From the NCBI GenBank assembly GCA_946408315.1, contig CAMJRV010000147.1, positions 1 to 6,313 on the forward strand: a DNA stretch of 6,313 bases, given 5' to 3'. A program made the translations under genes and the position numbers. The notes beneath the pieces were generated by a model that saw only the letters and a program-made list of their open reading frames with translations, ran no database searches and had not been told where the DNA came from. Positions within the stretch are counted from its first letter, which is position 1; the number at the start of each line of letters is the position of its first letter. This DNA is from an uncultured Bacillota bacterium. Lineage in GTDB: Bacteria; Bacillota; Clostridia; Peptostreptococcales; Anaerovoracaceae. Of the stretch, positions 1-6,313 are shown piece by piece.

Positions 1-1098
1 TCTGCCTCCGGCAGCGATTTTGTCGAAAAATATGTGGGAGTCGGTGCATCGAGAATCCGTGATCTGTTTGCAAAAGCGAGGAAAGCGTCTCCCTGCATCG
101 TCTTCATCGACGAGCTGGACGCCATCGGAGGCATTCGCGGGGAGAGCAACAACAGTGAACGGGACCAGACGATCAACGCGCTGCTGACCGAGCTTGACGG
201 TTTCAGCGAAAGCGAGGGCATCCTTACGATCTGTGCCACCAACAGGCTTGACATCCTGGATACGGCCCTGACCCGCCCTGGCCGCTTCGATCTGAAGATC
301 GCAGTCAACCTGCCCGACAAGCAGGCTCGATATCAGATCTTAAAACTCCACAGCGCCGGAAAAAAGCTGGGAGAAGAAGTGAAGATAGACGCCCTGGCCA
401 AGAAAACAAACGGCTTTTCCGGCGCCGAGCTGGAAAACCTGCTGAACGAAGCCGCGCTGATCGCCGCAACGAAGGATAAGGAATGGATCTCCAACGAGGA
501 TATCGAGGATGCTTTTTTTAAGATCATCATGAACGGACACAAGAAGGAACGGATCGAGAACGATGAATACGCAAGGCTGGTGGCCTACCACGAGTCGGGC
601 CACACCTTGGCGACGAAGCTTCTGACCAACGACGGCGTCCCCACCGTCACCATCGTCCAGAGCACGTCGGGCGCAGGCGGGGTCACCTTCCGGGCGCCGG
701 AAGACGTTCCGCTGAAAAGTAAAAAATACCTGAGAAACCTGATCAAGGTTATGTACGCGGGCCGGGCAGCGGAAGAAATCCTGCTGGCCAGCGGCGACGA
801 CATCACCACCGGCGCTTCCGAGGACATCAAGCAGGCGACGGAAATCATCAAGCAATATATCGCCATTTACGGAATGGGAAGCCAGGGCATGATCGATCTG
901 ACCCAACTGACAAACCAGTTCAATATGATCGAGGAAGCCTCCGGTATGGCGAATGAGCTCTATCAGGAAACGCTGGAATTTCTTATGATGAACCGGAGCC
1001 GCCTGGACCGGATTGCCGCGGCGCTCATGGAGAAAGAAACGCTGGATGAAACAGAAATTGATGAGTTGATCAGTGAACGCCGGTGTAATGCCGGTTGA
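1..1098 (+). CDS. FtsH-like AAA+ ATP-dependent zinc metalloprotease, C-terminal part (5' end outside the window)
   Basis: Seen: the frame is open from base 1 and gives 365 residues before TGA at 1096-1098. It enters the AAA+ domain just before the pore loop (aromatic-Val-Gly as YVG, then GVGASRIRDLF). Walker B is FIDELDAIG (Asp codon 109-111). The second region of homology has ATNRLDILDTALTRPGRFD with its arginines. The zinc site HESGH is at 589-603 (residues 197-201), and the likely third ligand is Asp275 in TGASEDIKQAT (823-825), at the spacing usual in FtsH. Family knowledge: FtsH forms membrane-anchored hexamers that unfold and degrade membrane and regulatory proteins; the transmembrane part and Walker A would lie upstream. 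Odd: the usual VTIIPRG segment after HExxH is replaced by VTIVQSTSGAGG, and the C-terminus stops soon after the peptidase helices. This suggests a divergent paralogue rather than the housekeeping ftsH, so I give no symbol. The end overlaps the convergent DUF2512 gene by 29 bases. Confidence 0.93.
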   Translation, partial: SASGSDFVEKYVGVGASRIRDLFAKARKASPCIVFIDELDAIGGIRGESNNSERDQTINALLTELDGFSESEGILTICATNRLDILDTALTRPGRFDLKIAVNLPDKQARYQILKLHSAGKKLGEEVKIDALAKKTNGFSGAELENLLNEAALIAATKDKEWISNEDIEDAFFKIIMNGHKKERIENDEYARLVAYHESGHTLATKLLTNDGVPTVTIVQSTSGAGGVTFRAPEDVPLKSKKYLRNLIKVMYAGRAAEEILLASGDDITTGASEDIKQATEIIKQYIAIYGMGSQGMIDLTQLTNQFNMIEEASGMANELYQETLEFLMMNRSRLDRIAAALMEKETLDETEIDELISERRCNAG

Positions 1099-1471
1099 GG
1101 GAATCGGAATCGGGATCGGTGGGCGTCCTGTTCAGAATATTGTTTTCAATATATTTATGAAGGAAAATCTCTCCGATTCCGATGACCGCCGCTGCGGACA
1201 GGGCGTCGAGCAGCGAAACGTTCCCTTCGGGCCAGACGTAGCTGCAAAGATAGATCATAAGCCAGCACATTCCCGCGTCAGCGACTGCCGCGGTCGTGTT
1301 GTTAAAGACATATAAAATGAGCAGATCCGCGATGGGATACGCAATGAGCGTTATTACAAGGGAAACGAGCAGGATGTTTCCTGCTTCCATATCTGTAAAA
1401 ATGCCGAGGATGATTTCCGAAACCACGGCAACGATCATGAATTTGACCGTCAGAGCGATCAGATGCTTCAT
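1070..1471 (-). CDS. DUF2512 (YndM-like) small integral membrane protein
   Basis: Seen: 133 codons with an ATG at 1471-1469. AAGGAG lies at 1486-1481, nine bases before the start, which supports it. Four hydrophobic segments are visible at about residues 6-26, 31-55, 61-80 and 84-104, followed by a polar tail containing TPTDPDSDS. The order MKHLIALTVKF, then GNILLVSLVITLIAYPIADLLIL, then NNTTAAVADAG matches the DUF2512 family known from Bacillus YndM. Function in the family is unknown. The gene lies 76 bases after the receptor gene in the same direction and may share its transcript. A TATATT-like element in the gap has no convincing -35, so a separate promoter is unproven. The last codons run 29 bases into the convergent protease gene, and no terminator is visible beyond the stop. 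The identification rests on remembered family pattern, with good but not complete certainty. Confidence 0.85.
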   Translation of the reverse strand: MKHLIALTVKFMIVAVVSEIILGIFTDMEAGNILLVSLVITLIAYPIADLLILYVFNNTTAAVADAGMCWLMIYLCSYVWPEGNVSLLDALSAAAVIGIGEIFLHKYIENNILNRTPTDPDSDSLNRHYTGVH

Positions 1472-1547
1472 GGCAATTTTCTCCTTTCGGGCCGTCTTTC
1501 TGCCTCATTAGGTTTTCCCTGAAAGGATAAAATATACCGATCCCGGA

Positions 1548-4088
1548 TTACAGGAAAACGCCTCTCTCCGCCCAATATTTGGGGAGCACGTTTTCCAGGA
1601 ATTGCTTCGCAATCGCCGGATCGAACTGGATCCCTGCGTTTCTGCGGATCTCTTCCGCCGCTTCCTGCGCCGATATGGCTTTCCGGTAAGCCCGGTCTTC
1701 CGTCATCGCATCGTAAGCATCCACAATCTGAACGATTCTGGAAAGGAGCGGGATTGCATCCTCCTTGATTCCCTGCGGGTAGCCTTTTCCGTCCCACCGT
1801 TCATGGAGACAGAGGATCTCGTCGGCGATGGGGACCAGATCGGGAGAAGACATGGCGATGCGGTAACCGATCTCGGAATGCTTTTTCATCTCAATCCATT
1901 CGTCTTCATCCAGTTTGCCGGGCTTATTCAAGATCCGGTCGTCGATACCGACCTTTCCGATATCGTGGAGCATGGCGACCAGCTCCAGCTCATCCTGCTC
2001 CTGCTGGGTCAGCCCCATACTTATGCCGAGCTCCTTTGACAGATAGGTCAGCCGTTCTGCATGTTCCTGAGTCTCCTGGCTCTTTTCGTGCATCGTCGCC
2101 CTTATGGACGACAGAATGACGCTGTGAGAGCTCTTGTGCTCCAGCAGCTTACGTTTATACATAAAGTCCTCTGCGACCTTTGTCACCGCTTCCAACTTTT
2201 CCGTCACGCTTTCCTTTGTCGCAAAGCCCAGCGAAATATTGATGGAATACGCTTCCCCCGGAAGGTTCTCGTTATATTCCCTGCACTTCATCCTGATTCT
2301 GTCCATGATCCGATTCGCCCCGTCCCGGTCGGTCAGAGGCATCAATATGGTGAATTCGTCTCCGCCGGTCCGGGCGACGATATCGCCTTCCCGGCAGCAG
2401 TCCTGCATGATCTTTGCGGTTTCCCGGATCAGGATGTCTCCCTCCGAATGTCCGAACGCGTCGTTGACGAGCTTGACTCCGTTGATATCTCCGATCAGGA
2501 TCGACAGCGGAAGAAAATCCTCTCTGTCAAAACGGCTCTTCATATGCTCCAGAAAACGGCGGTTGTAAATTCCCGTCAAAAAGTCGTGATTGTTGAGATA
2601 GATGATCTCCTCTTCCTTCCGCTTCCGGTCCGTGATATCGATGATCATCCCTTCCAGCGCCTCTACGTTTCCGGCTTCGTCGTAGACCGCCTGGCCCTGC
2701 TCGAAGACCCACCGGTGTTCTCCGGAAGCCGTTATGATCTCATATTCCTCCGCCAGCTTCGTCCTGTTATTGACGACGTCGATCCATTTTTCCCACAGGT
2801 AATTCTGGTATTTCGGACTGATCAGGTCGTTGAAGGAGATCTCGCTGTTGTTGATGAGACAGGAAGACGGATAGCCGGTGAGCTCATAACACCCTTCCGA
2901 CGTAAACAGGATCGTCCACTCATGATCGTACTTGCACCGGTATGCCATTCCCGGCAGGTTGGACAGCAGGACGGAATAGCTCCGCTCGTTTTCCTGGAGC
3001 TCTTTTTCCGTCTTTACGCGCTCGGTAATATCCTCCAGAATACACAGGTAGGTAAAATCGCGCTGGCTGCTGATCTTAAGGGGCGCCAGCGTAATATTGG
3101 CCCAGACTACCTCTCCGCCGGGCTTCAGGTATCTCTTGTTCATGGTGTAGCTTTCGATTTCGCCGGATATAAATTTCTGGAACAGCTCGAGTTCAGCCTC
3201 CAGGTCGTCGGGGTGGGTATAGCTCATCCAGCCTTCGGCATTCACGGCTGCGGCAGATCGTCCGACGATTTTCTCATACATGCTGTTGCACTCCACCGTT
3301 TCTCCGTAGTTGATGGAAATTCCCACCGGAGACTGCTCGTACACGGTGCGGAAAAGCTCCTCTTCTTTCAACAGCTTCGTATTGGCTTCCGACAGCTTCT
3401 GCTTCTCGAGGCGAATCGAAAAGTTGGTTCGTACGATGGCCAGAACAGCGAAATAAAGCAGGATGATGCAGACGGCAATGGCCGAAGCAAGGGAGGCATA
3501 GCCCACCGCATTCCGGTACCACATTTTCTCTGAGTAGTCGACGCAGTACAGGGCCATGACGCCGCCCGTGTTCCGGTCCTTCATGGGAACCAGAACGGTG
3601 ACCCATTTCCCCCACCGGTCCTTATTGTCGATAATCAGGGGCCGCCCGTGGGAAAACAACTCGGAGGCCTGATCGGCCACCTCGAAATATTCCTGACCGG
3701 AAGGCGAGCAATCCGGGGAATCGGAAGGCTCCGAATCGGCGGCGAAATATATTTTTTCAGCCCTCATTACGAGGATATACGCAAACCGGATATCCTGATG
3801 GGCCGCCGCGATATCCGCCAGGCTGTCTTTGATCTCGAGATACTCCTTCTTCGTGAGATCCCGCTCGTTGATCTCTAATGCTTCTATACTTTCCGGCATG
3901 ATGCCTGCCGCGGCAACCGAAGCGAGCTTCAGGGCCTCCTCCTTGGTATCCTGCACCGAATGAGACCAAACCGCGTAAATTAAAACACAGCACAGGATCA
4001 AAACAGTAAAAAACGAGGCAAAAAAGAAAGCCCTCGCCTTTTTCGAATCCCCGACAATATTCAACAGAAAGCTTTTTCTCCTCGTCAT
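1548..4088 (-). CDS. Membrane receptor with Cache-like sensor, two PAS domains, GGDEF and HD-GYP domains (cyclic di-GMP turnover)
   Basis: Seen: 846 residues. ATG is at 4088-4086, with AGGAGG at 4099-4094, five bases upstream. Transmembrane helices lie at about 19-41 and 194-219 and enclose a roughly 150-residue extracytoplasmic domain with Cache-like features (FAYILVM, YFAADSEP, WGKWVTVLVPM). A helical linker (222-245) leads to PAS1 (about 246-357, ending LEDITERVK) and PAS2 (about 372-488, ending IIDITDRKR). The GGDEF domain (about 495-650) has DFLTGIYNRR, DINGVKLVNDAFGH, an intact GGDEF at 575-579, and RxxD at 566-569 five residues before it, a possible inhibitory product site. The HD-GYP domain (about 663-840) has ExxxH (672-676), HD (708-709), H737, HERWDGKGYP (762-771) and D790. 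Family knowledge: GGDEF makes and HD-GYP hydrolyses cyclic di-GMP. Odd: the first His of the HHE motif is Leu761. Which activity dominates, and the signal sensed, are unknown. Confidence 0.95.
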   Translation of the reverse strand: MTRRKSFLLNIVGDSKKARAFFFASFFTVLILCCVLIYAVWSHSVQDTKEEALKLASVAAAGIMPESIEALEINERDLTKKEYLEIKDSLADIAAAHQDIRFAYILVMRAEKIYFAADSEPSDSPDCSPSGQEYFEVADQASELFSHGRPLIIDNKDRWGKWVTVLVPMKDRNTGGVMALYCVDYSEKMWYRNAVGYASLASAIAVCIILLYFAVLAIVRTNFSIRLEKQKLSEANTKLLKEEELFRTVYEQSPVGISINYGETVECNSMYEKIVGRSAAAVNAEGWMSYTHPDDLEAELELFQKFISGEIESYTMNKRYLKPGGEVVWANITLAPLKISSQRDFTYLCILEDITERVKTEKELQENERSYSVLLSNLPGMAYRCKYDHEWTILFTSEGCYELTGYPSSCLINNSEISFNDLISPKYQNYLWEKWIDVVNNRTKLAEEYEIITASGEHRWVFEQGQAVYDEAGNVEALEGMIIDITDRKRKEEEIIYLNNHDFLTGIYNRRFLEHMKSRFDREDFLPLSILIGDINGVKLVNDAFGHSEGDILIRETAKIMQDCCREGDIVARTGGDEFTILMPLTDRDGANRIMDRIRMKCREYNENLPGEAYSINISLGFATKESVTEKLEAVTKVAEDFMYKRKLLEHKSSHSVILSSIRATMHEKSQETQEHAERLTYLSKELGISMGLTQQEQDELELVAMLHDIGKVGIDDRILNKPGKLDEDEWIEMKKHSEIGYRIAMSSPDLVPIADEILCLHERWDGKGYPQGIKEDAIPLLSRIVQIVDAYDAMTEDRAYRKAISAQEAAEEIRRNAGIQFDPAIAKQFLENVLPKYWAERGVFL

Positions 4089-4093
4089 CGCGC

Positions 4094-4099
4094 CCTCCT
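4094..4099 (-). promoter_or_regulatory. Ribosome binding site of the GGDEF/HD-GYP receptor gene
   Basis: The minus strand reads AGGAGG here, a perfect Shine-Dalgarno core, five bases before the ATG at 4088-4086. It fixes the start, since the first transmembrane helix begins about 18 residues later and no other good site lies nearby. Confidence 0.8.
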
Positions 4100-4144
4100 G
4101 GGTACCATCACTCGTGCTAGTATTTTATTCCAACTCCCGCCTAT

Positions 4145-4173
4145 ATTTTACATTCTTCTGTATATTTTGGCAA
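4145..4173 (-). promoter_or_regulatory. Probable sigma-A promoter of the GGDEF/HD-GYP receptor gene
   Basis: On the minus strand TTGCCA (4173-4168) is followed after exactly 17 bases by TAAAAT (4150-4145). This predicts a transcript starting near 4138 with a leader of about 50 bases. The surrounding sequence is AT-rich. No riboswitch-like structure or cyclic di-GMP aptamer was seen in the leader. Assigned by motif only. Confidence 0.6.
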
Positions 4174-4222
4174 TCCTCTTCTGCGAACCGTTCGAATAGT
4201 TGATGAATAGATTGATTCTATA

Positions 4223-4231
4223 TGGTATGAT
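4223..4231 (+). promoter_or_regulatory. Candidate extended -10 promoter for the YczE/DMT pair
   Basis: TGGTATGAT is an extended -10 element (TG, one base, TATGAT). The nearest -35-like hexamer, TTGATG at 4200-4205, is 20 bases away, longer than optimal, so recognition would rely on the TG motif. Transcription would start near 4238, about 45 bases before the ATG at 4283. It is back-to-back with the receptor promoter. Confidence 0.45.
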
Positions 4232-4273
4232 ATAGCTGTAAAACGTTTCTCAGACGTGTTGTACTTTGTCAAT

Positions 4274-4279
4274 GGAGGG
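4274..4279 (+). promoter_or_regulatory. Ribosome binding site deciding the YczE-type start
   Basis: GGAGGG stands three bases before ATG 4283-4285, close but usable. The in-frame GTG at 4256 has no purine-rich site upstream, so the ATG is preferred. Confidence 0.65.
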
Positions 4280-4282
4280 TAT

Positions 4283-4891
4283 ATGCTTACTTTTAAGAAA
4301 ACGATTAAGGTCGCCTTCGCGTTTCTCTGCAACGGAATGGCGATCAGTCTGTTTATTCTGGCGGGTTTCGGGCTGGATTCCATCAGCGTATTTTCCGCGG
4401 GCCTGGCGAACGTCTTTCATACAACGGTTGGAATGGCGAGTCTCGGCTTCTATTTCGTCGTCATCCTCGTCACCTTCTTTGTGGACCGCCGCTATATCAG
4501 CGGAGCTACCGTGCTTTCCCTGATTATCGTCGGGCCGTCCATCGATCTGTTTACGAAAGTATTCAGCCATATCGTCTCCCCCGAGTCGGAAATTGCAGTC
4601 CGGATCCTTTTTTTTGTGCTTGCCTGGCTGAGCCTCTCCTTTGCGGTGGCGCTGTATCTTTCCACACATTTCGGAATCTCCGGGGCGGAGATGATCCCCG
4701 TCATCGTTTCTGACAAGACACATCGCCAGTTTCGCTGGTGCAAGGTAGCCTTTGACATCACGGTAATCATCGTCGGCATTCTGTTGGGAGGAGCCTTCGG
4801 AGTTGGCACGATCATCGTCGGCTTCATCACCGGTCCGACGATTCAGTTCTTCAGGAGAAAGCTGGAAAAGGGAAATGAAACATCAGATTGA
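4283..4891 (+). CDS. YczE/YitT-type integral membrane protein (COG2364-like)
   Basis: Seen: 202 residues, very hydrophobic, with membrane segments at about 8-30, 48-68, 72-95, 105-126 and 155-187, basic residues after the last one (RRKLEK), and no signal peptidase site that I can see. Two halves repeat with an offset of about 100 residues: FGLDS (29-33) matches FGISG (130-134), and VGPSIDLF (83-90) matches TGPTIQFF (183-190). The GTIIxxxxxGPxIxFF ending is typical of Bacillus YczE and relatives. The function is not established; YitT-like families are sometimes suspected to be transporters. The gene overlaps the start of the DMT transporter gene by 17 bases, so the two probably form one operon. 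A GTG at 4256 would add nine residues but lacks a ribosome binding site. Family assignment is fairly sure; function is unknown. Confidence 0.85.
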   Translation: MLTFKKTIKVAFAFLCNGMAISLFILAGFGLDSISVFSAGLANVFHTTVGMASLGFYFVVILVTFFVDRRYISGATVLSLIIVGPSIDLFTKVFSHIVSPESEIAVRILFFVLAWLSLSFAVALYLSTHFGISGAEMIPVIVSDKTHRQFRWCKVAFDITVIIVGILLGGAFGVGTIIVGFITGPTIQFFRRKLEKGNETSD

Positions 4892-5750
4892 GCTTACGAC
4901 AAAACAGAAGGGAATCCTGCTGATGCTGCTGTCCGCGCTGCTGTTTGCTGCGATGCAGGTGGTCATCCATATTACAGGGCAGAAGGTTCCCCTCATGGAG
5001 CAGGTCTTCTTTCGCAACGTCGTAAGTCTGATCCTCTGCTTCGTTATCATCAAGAAGAACGGGCTGTCCATGTTCGGTGAGCGGAAATACCAGCCCTTGC
5101 TTTTCATGCGCTCGATTTTCGGCCTTCTAGGCCTGGTTTCGCTTTTCTATTCCTCTTCTCATGCATCCCAGGCGGATGTGACGATTCTCAGCAAGCTCTC
5201 TCCCTTTCTCATAACGCTGTTTGCGTTTTTATTTCTGAAGGAAAAGATCGCAAAGGTACAGGTCCCGGCGCTGCTGATCGCATTTGCGGGAGCCCTCCTG
5301 GTAGCAAATCCTTCATTTCATTCTAATCTATTCCCGCTGTTCATCGCCTTTTTATGCGCAATCTTTTCCAGTGTTTCCTATACGCTCCTCGCCTATTTCA
5401 AAGAGAAGGTCGATGCGATCACTGTTATCATGCATTTTTCCGCCTTCTGCGTCACAGCGTCTCTGCCGTTTTTCATCATGACGATGACTTTGCCGAGTCT
5501 CCGGGATTTCTTGCTGCTGCTTCTGATCGGAATTTTTGGCGGCTTCGGCCAGATTGCCCTCACCTACGCCTACCGCATGGCCCCGGCGTCGGAAGTGAGC
5601 ATATACAACTACTCCGGTATTCTTTTCTCCATGATTCTCGGCTATGCCGTTCTCGGCGAGACCGTTCCCCTGAGTTCTCTGCTGGGAGGAACCCTCGTCA
5701 TCGCTGCCTCGCTGCTCACCTACCGGTATTCCAGCCCGCCGGCCGAATAG
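4875..5750 (+). CDS. EamA-domain drug/metabolite transporter (DMT superfamily)
   Basis: Seen: 291 residues and about ten membrane helices (about 12-32, 42-60, 72-93, 98-121, 128-145, 151-173, 181-203, 208-230, 237-259, 263-283), the usual size and two-fold EamA layout. Hallmarks are the Arg after helix 2 begins (FFRNVVSL), SQADVTILSKLSPFLITLFAFLFLKEKI in the first half, and APASEVSIYNYSGILFSMILGYAVLGETVP in the second. Both conserved acidic turns (LKEKI and LGETV) are kept. Family knowledge: such proteins move small metabolites across the cell membrane; the substrate cannot be read from sequence. The start ATG lies inside the preceding gene, 17 bases before its end, with only a weak GGAAAAGGG site, as expected for translational coupling. 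A longer in-frame reading upstream of 4875 is just the shadow of the YczE gene. An intrinsic terminator follows the stop. Confidence 0.92.
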   Translation: MKHQIELTTKQKGILLMLLSALLFAAMQVVIHITGQKVPLMEQVFFRNVVSLILCFVIIKKNGLSMFGERKYQPLLFMRSIFGLLGLVSLFYSSSHASQADVTILSKLSPFLITLFAFLFLKEKIAKVQVPALLIAFAGALLVANPSFHSNLFPLFIAFLCAIFSSVSYTLLAYFKEKVDAITVIMHFSAFCVTASLPFFIMTMTLPSLRDFLLLLLIGIFGGFGQIALTYAYRMAPASEVSIYNYSGILFSMILGYAVLGETVPLSSLLGGTLVIAASLLTYRYSSPPAE

Positions 5751-5795
5751 CTTTCGGGCATATCCCCGACAGAAATACTCCCAAACAGCGCCGAT

Positions 5796-5819
5796 CCGCA
5801 AATAAATTTGCGGTTTTCT
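5796..5819 (+). terminator. Intrinsic terminator after the YczE/DMT unit
   Basis: CCGCAAA (5796-5802) pairs perfectly with TTTGCGG (5807-5813) around a TAAA loop, and TTTTCT follows. It sits 45 bases after the transporter stop and before the alr promoter, so it separates the two units. The stem is short and the T-run is only four bases before a C, so termination may be partial. Confidence 0.65.
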
Positions 5820-5838
5820 CCGCTTCCCTTCCGTTTAG

Positions 5839-5868
5839 TTGACGGTGATCGGAGGCAAGGTATATAAT
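5839..5868 (+). promoter_or_regulatory. Probable sigma-A promoter of alr
   Basis: TTGACG (5839-5844) and a perfect TATAAT (5863-5868) are 18 bases apart, close to the vegetative consensus. The transcript would start near 5875 and carry a leader of about 60 bases. The leader shows no T-box or other riboswitch motif that I recognise, so constitutive expression is likely. Confidence 0.8.
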
Positions 5869-5937
5869 AATCCTGCGTTTTAGCTCACAGAATATTCAAG
5901 CGCTATATTCATGATCTACTGCGGAAAGGAAGTTTTT

Positions 5938-6313
5938 ATGTACCAGGAAGCGTTACGGCCTGTTTGGGCGGAAATCAATCTGAGCAATCTCGATTACAAC
6001 ATAAAGCAGATCAAGCAAAAGGTAGGCGGCAAAGAAATCATCGGCGTTGTCAAGGCCGACGGTTACGGCCACGGCGCCGTAGAGGTCTCAAAGGTGCTGC
6101 TGGAAAACGGGGTAAAGACCCTTGCCATCGCCACCCTTCAGGAGGCCATTACGCTGAGAGAAGGCGGAATTGCATGCCCCATCGTCATGCTGGGCATCAC
6201 GCCGGAAATGTATGCGGATACCCTGCTGGAATACGATATTACTCCGGTCACTTCATCCTATGAAAACGCCACGGCGATCTCTGAAGCCGCCAAGGCCGCC
6301 GGAAGGATCATAG
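5938..6313 (+). CDS. alr: Alanine racemase, N-terminal part (3' end outside the window)
   Basis: Seen: ATG 5938-5940, preceded by AAAGGA (5925-5930) at seven bases, then 125 complete codons open to the right edge. The protein starts MYQEALRPVWAEINLSNLDYNI, followed by the pyridoxal-phosphate motif VVKADGYGHGA with the cofactor lysine at residue 39, where it sits in well-studied Bacillus-type enzymes. LAIATLQEAITLREGG and PIVMLGITPE fit the following strands of the TIM barrel. Family knowledge: the enzyme interconverts L- and D-alanine in the cytoplasm, using pyridoxal phosphate, and supplies D-alanine for peptidoglycan. The second catalytic residue (a tyrosine) and the C-terminal beta domain lie beyond the window. 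The gene has its own promoter and is separated from the transporter by a terminator. A catabolic paralogue (dadX-like) cannot be excluded, but a lone gene with a strong promoter favours alr. Confidence 0.95.
   Translation, partial: MYQEALRPVWAEINLSNLDYNIKQIKQKVGGKEIIGVVKADGYGHGAVEVSKVLLENGVKTLAIATLQEAITLREGGIACPIVMLGITPEMYADTLLEYDITPVTSSYENATAISEAAKAAGRII

Noticed and set aside
340..906. A 188-codon minus-strand frame opposite the FtsH-like gene.
   Set aside because: The plus frame carries the complete protease signature; the antisense frame has no motif and is a shadow.
1077..1097. A CCGG...CCGG hairpin in the convergent overlap as a bidirectional terminator.
   Set aside because: The stem is only four solid pairs with a bulge if extended, and there is no T-run on either strand.
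1103..1120. GGAATC/GGGATC near-repeats at the 3' end of the DUF2512 gene.
   Set aside because: They are three imperfect hexamers that encode the acidic PDSDS tail; too short to be called a repeat element.
2061..3533. A 490-codon plus-strand open frame opposite the receptor gene, and shorter ones at 1602-2039 and 2134-2568.
   Set aside because: They lie wholly antisense to a gene with many recognisable domains, show no protein family features and have unusual composition, as expected of shadow frames in moderate-GC coding DNA.
4184..4194. LexA (SOS) box of Gram-positive type.
   Set aside because: That site is CGAAC, four bases, GTTCG. Here the half-sites are only one base apart, so the geometry is wrong.
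4256..4282. GTG start at 4256 for the YczE-type gene.
   Set aside because: No purine-rich site precedes it, whereas ATG 4283 follows GGAGGG and starts directly before the first membrane helix.
4089..4282. A cyclic di-GMP riboswitch in the leaders of the divergent units.
   Set aside because: No aptamer core resembling the GEMM consensus is visible, and the leaders are only about 45-50 bases long.
5869..5937. A T-box or other riboswitch in the alr leader.
   Set aside because: The leader is about 60 bases, lacks the T-box sequence and has no terminator hairpin before the ATG.
5964..6263. A 99-codon plus-strand frame inside the alr region.
   Set aside because: It is out of frame with the alanine racemase reading, is rich in Arg, Gly and His without a recognisable domain, and lacks a ribosome binding site.

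Overview
The window (6313 bases, moderate GC by eye) looks like ordinary chromosomal DNA of a low-to-mid GC Gram-positive bacterium. Bacillota, probably a clostridial lineage, fits best. The reasons are the DUF2512/YndM-like small membrane protein, the YczE-type membrane protein, a PAS-GGDEF-HD-GYP receptor with the clostridial-style DINGxKLxNDAFGH motif, strong AGGAGG-type ribosome binding sites and sigma-A style promoters. Genus cannot be told from this sequence. No phage, transposase, CRISPR, tRNA or rRNA sequence was seen.

Layout. (1) Bases 1-1098, plus strand: the C-terminal part of an FtsH-like membrane AAA+ zinc metalloprotease, cut by the left edge. (2) Bases 1070-4088, minus strand: a large two-transmembrane receptor with an extracytoplasmic Cache-like sensor, two PAS domains, a GGDEF domain and an HD-GYP domain (846 aa), followed after 76 bases by a 133-aa DUF2512 membrane protein. 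The small gene converges on the protease gene and overlaps its end by 29 bases. (3) Bases 4089-4282: a divergent promoter region with a good minus-strand promoter for the receptor and an extended -10 on the plus strand. (4) Bases 4283-5750, plus strand: a YczE-type membrane protein and an EamA/DMT-family transporter, overlapping by 17 bases and probably translated as a coupled pair. An intrinsic terminator follows. (5) Bases 5839-6313, plus strand: a near-consensus promoter and the first 125 residues of alanine racemase (alr), cut by the right edge.

How the genes work together. The receptor carries both the domain that makes cyclic di-GMP and the domain that breaks it down, so it should adjust the level of this second messenger in response to an outside signal. 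The downstream DUF2512 gene may be co-transcribed with it. The YczE/DMT pair is a membrane export or uptake unit of unknown substrate. Alanine racemase supplies D-alanine for peptidoglycan and starts its own transcription unit. There is no strong sign that these units form one system. The more notable details are the divergent FtsH paralogue, a His-to-Leu change in the HHE metal motif of the HD-GYP domain, and a clear internal duplication in the YczE-type protein.
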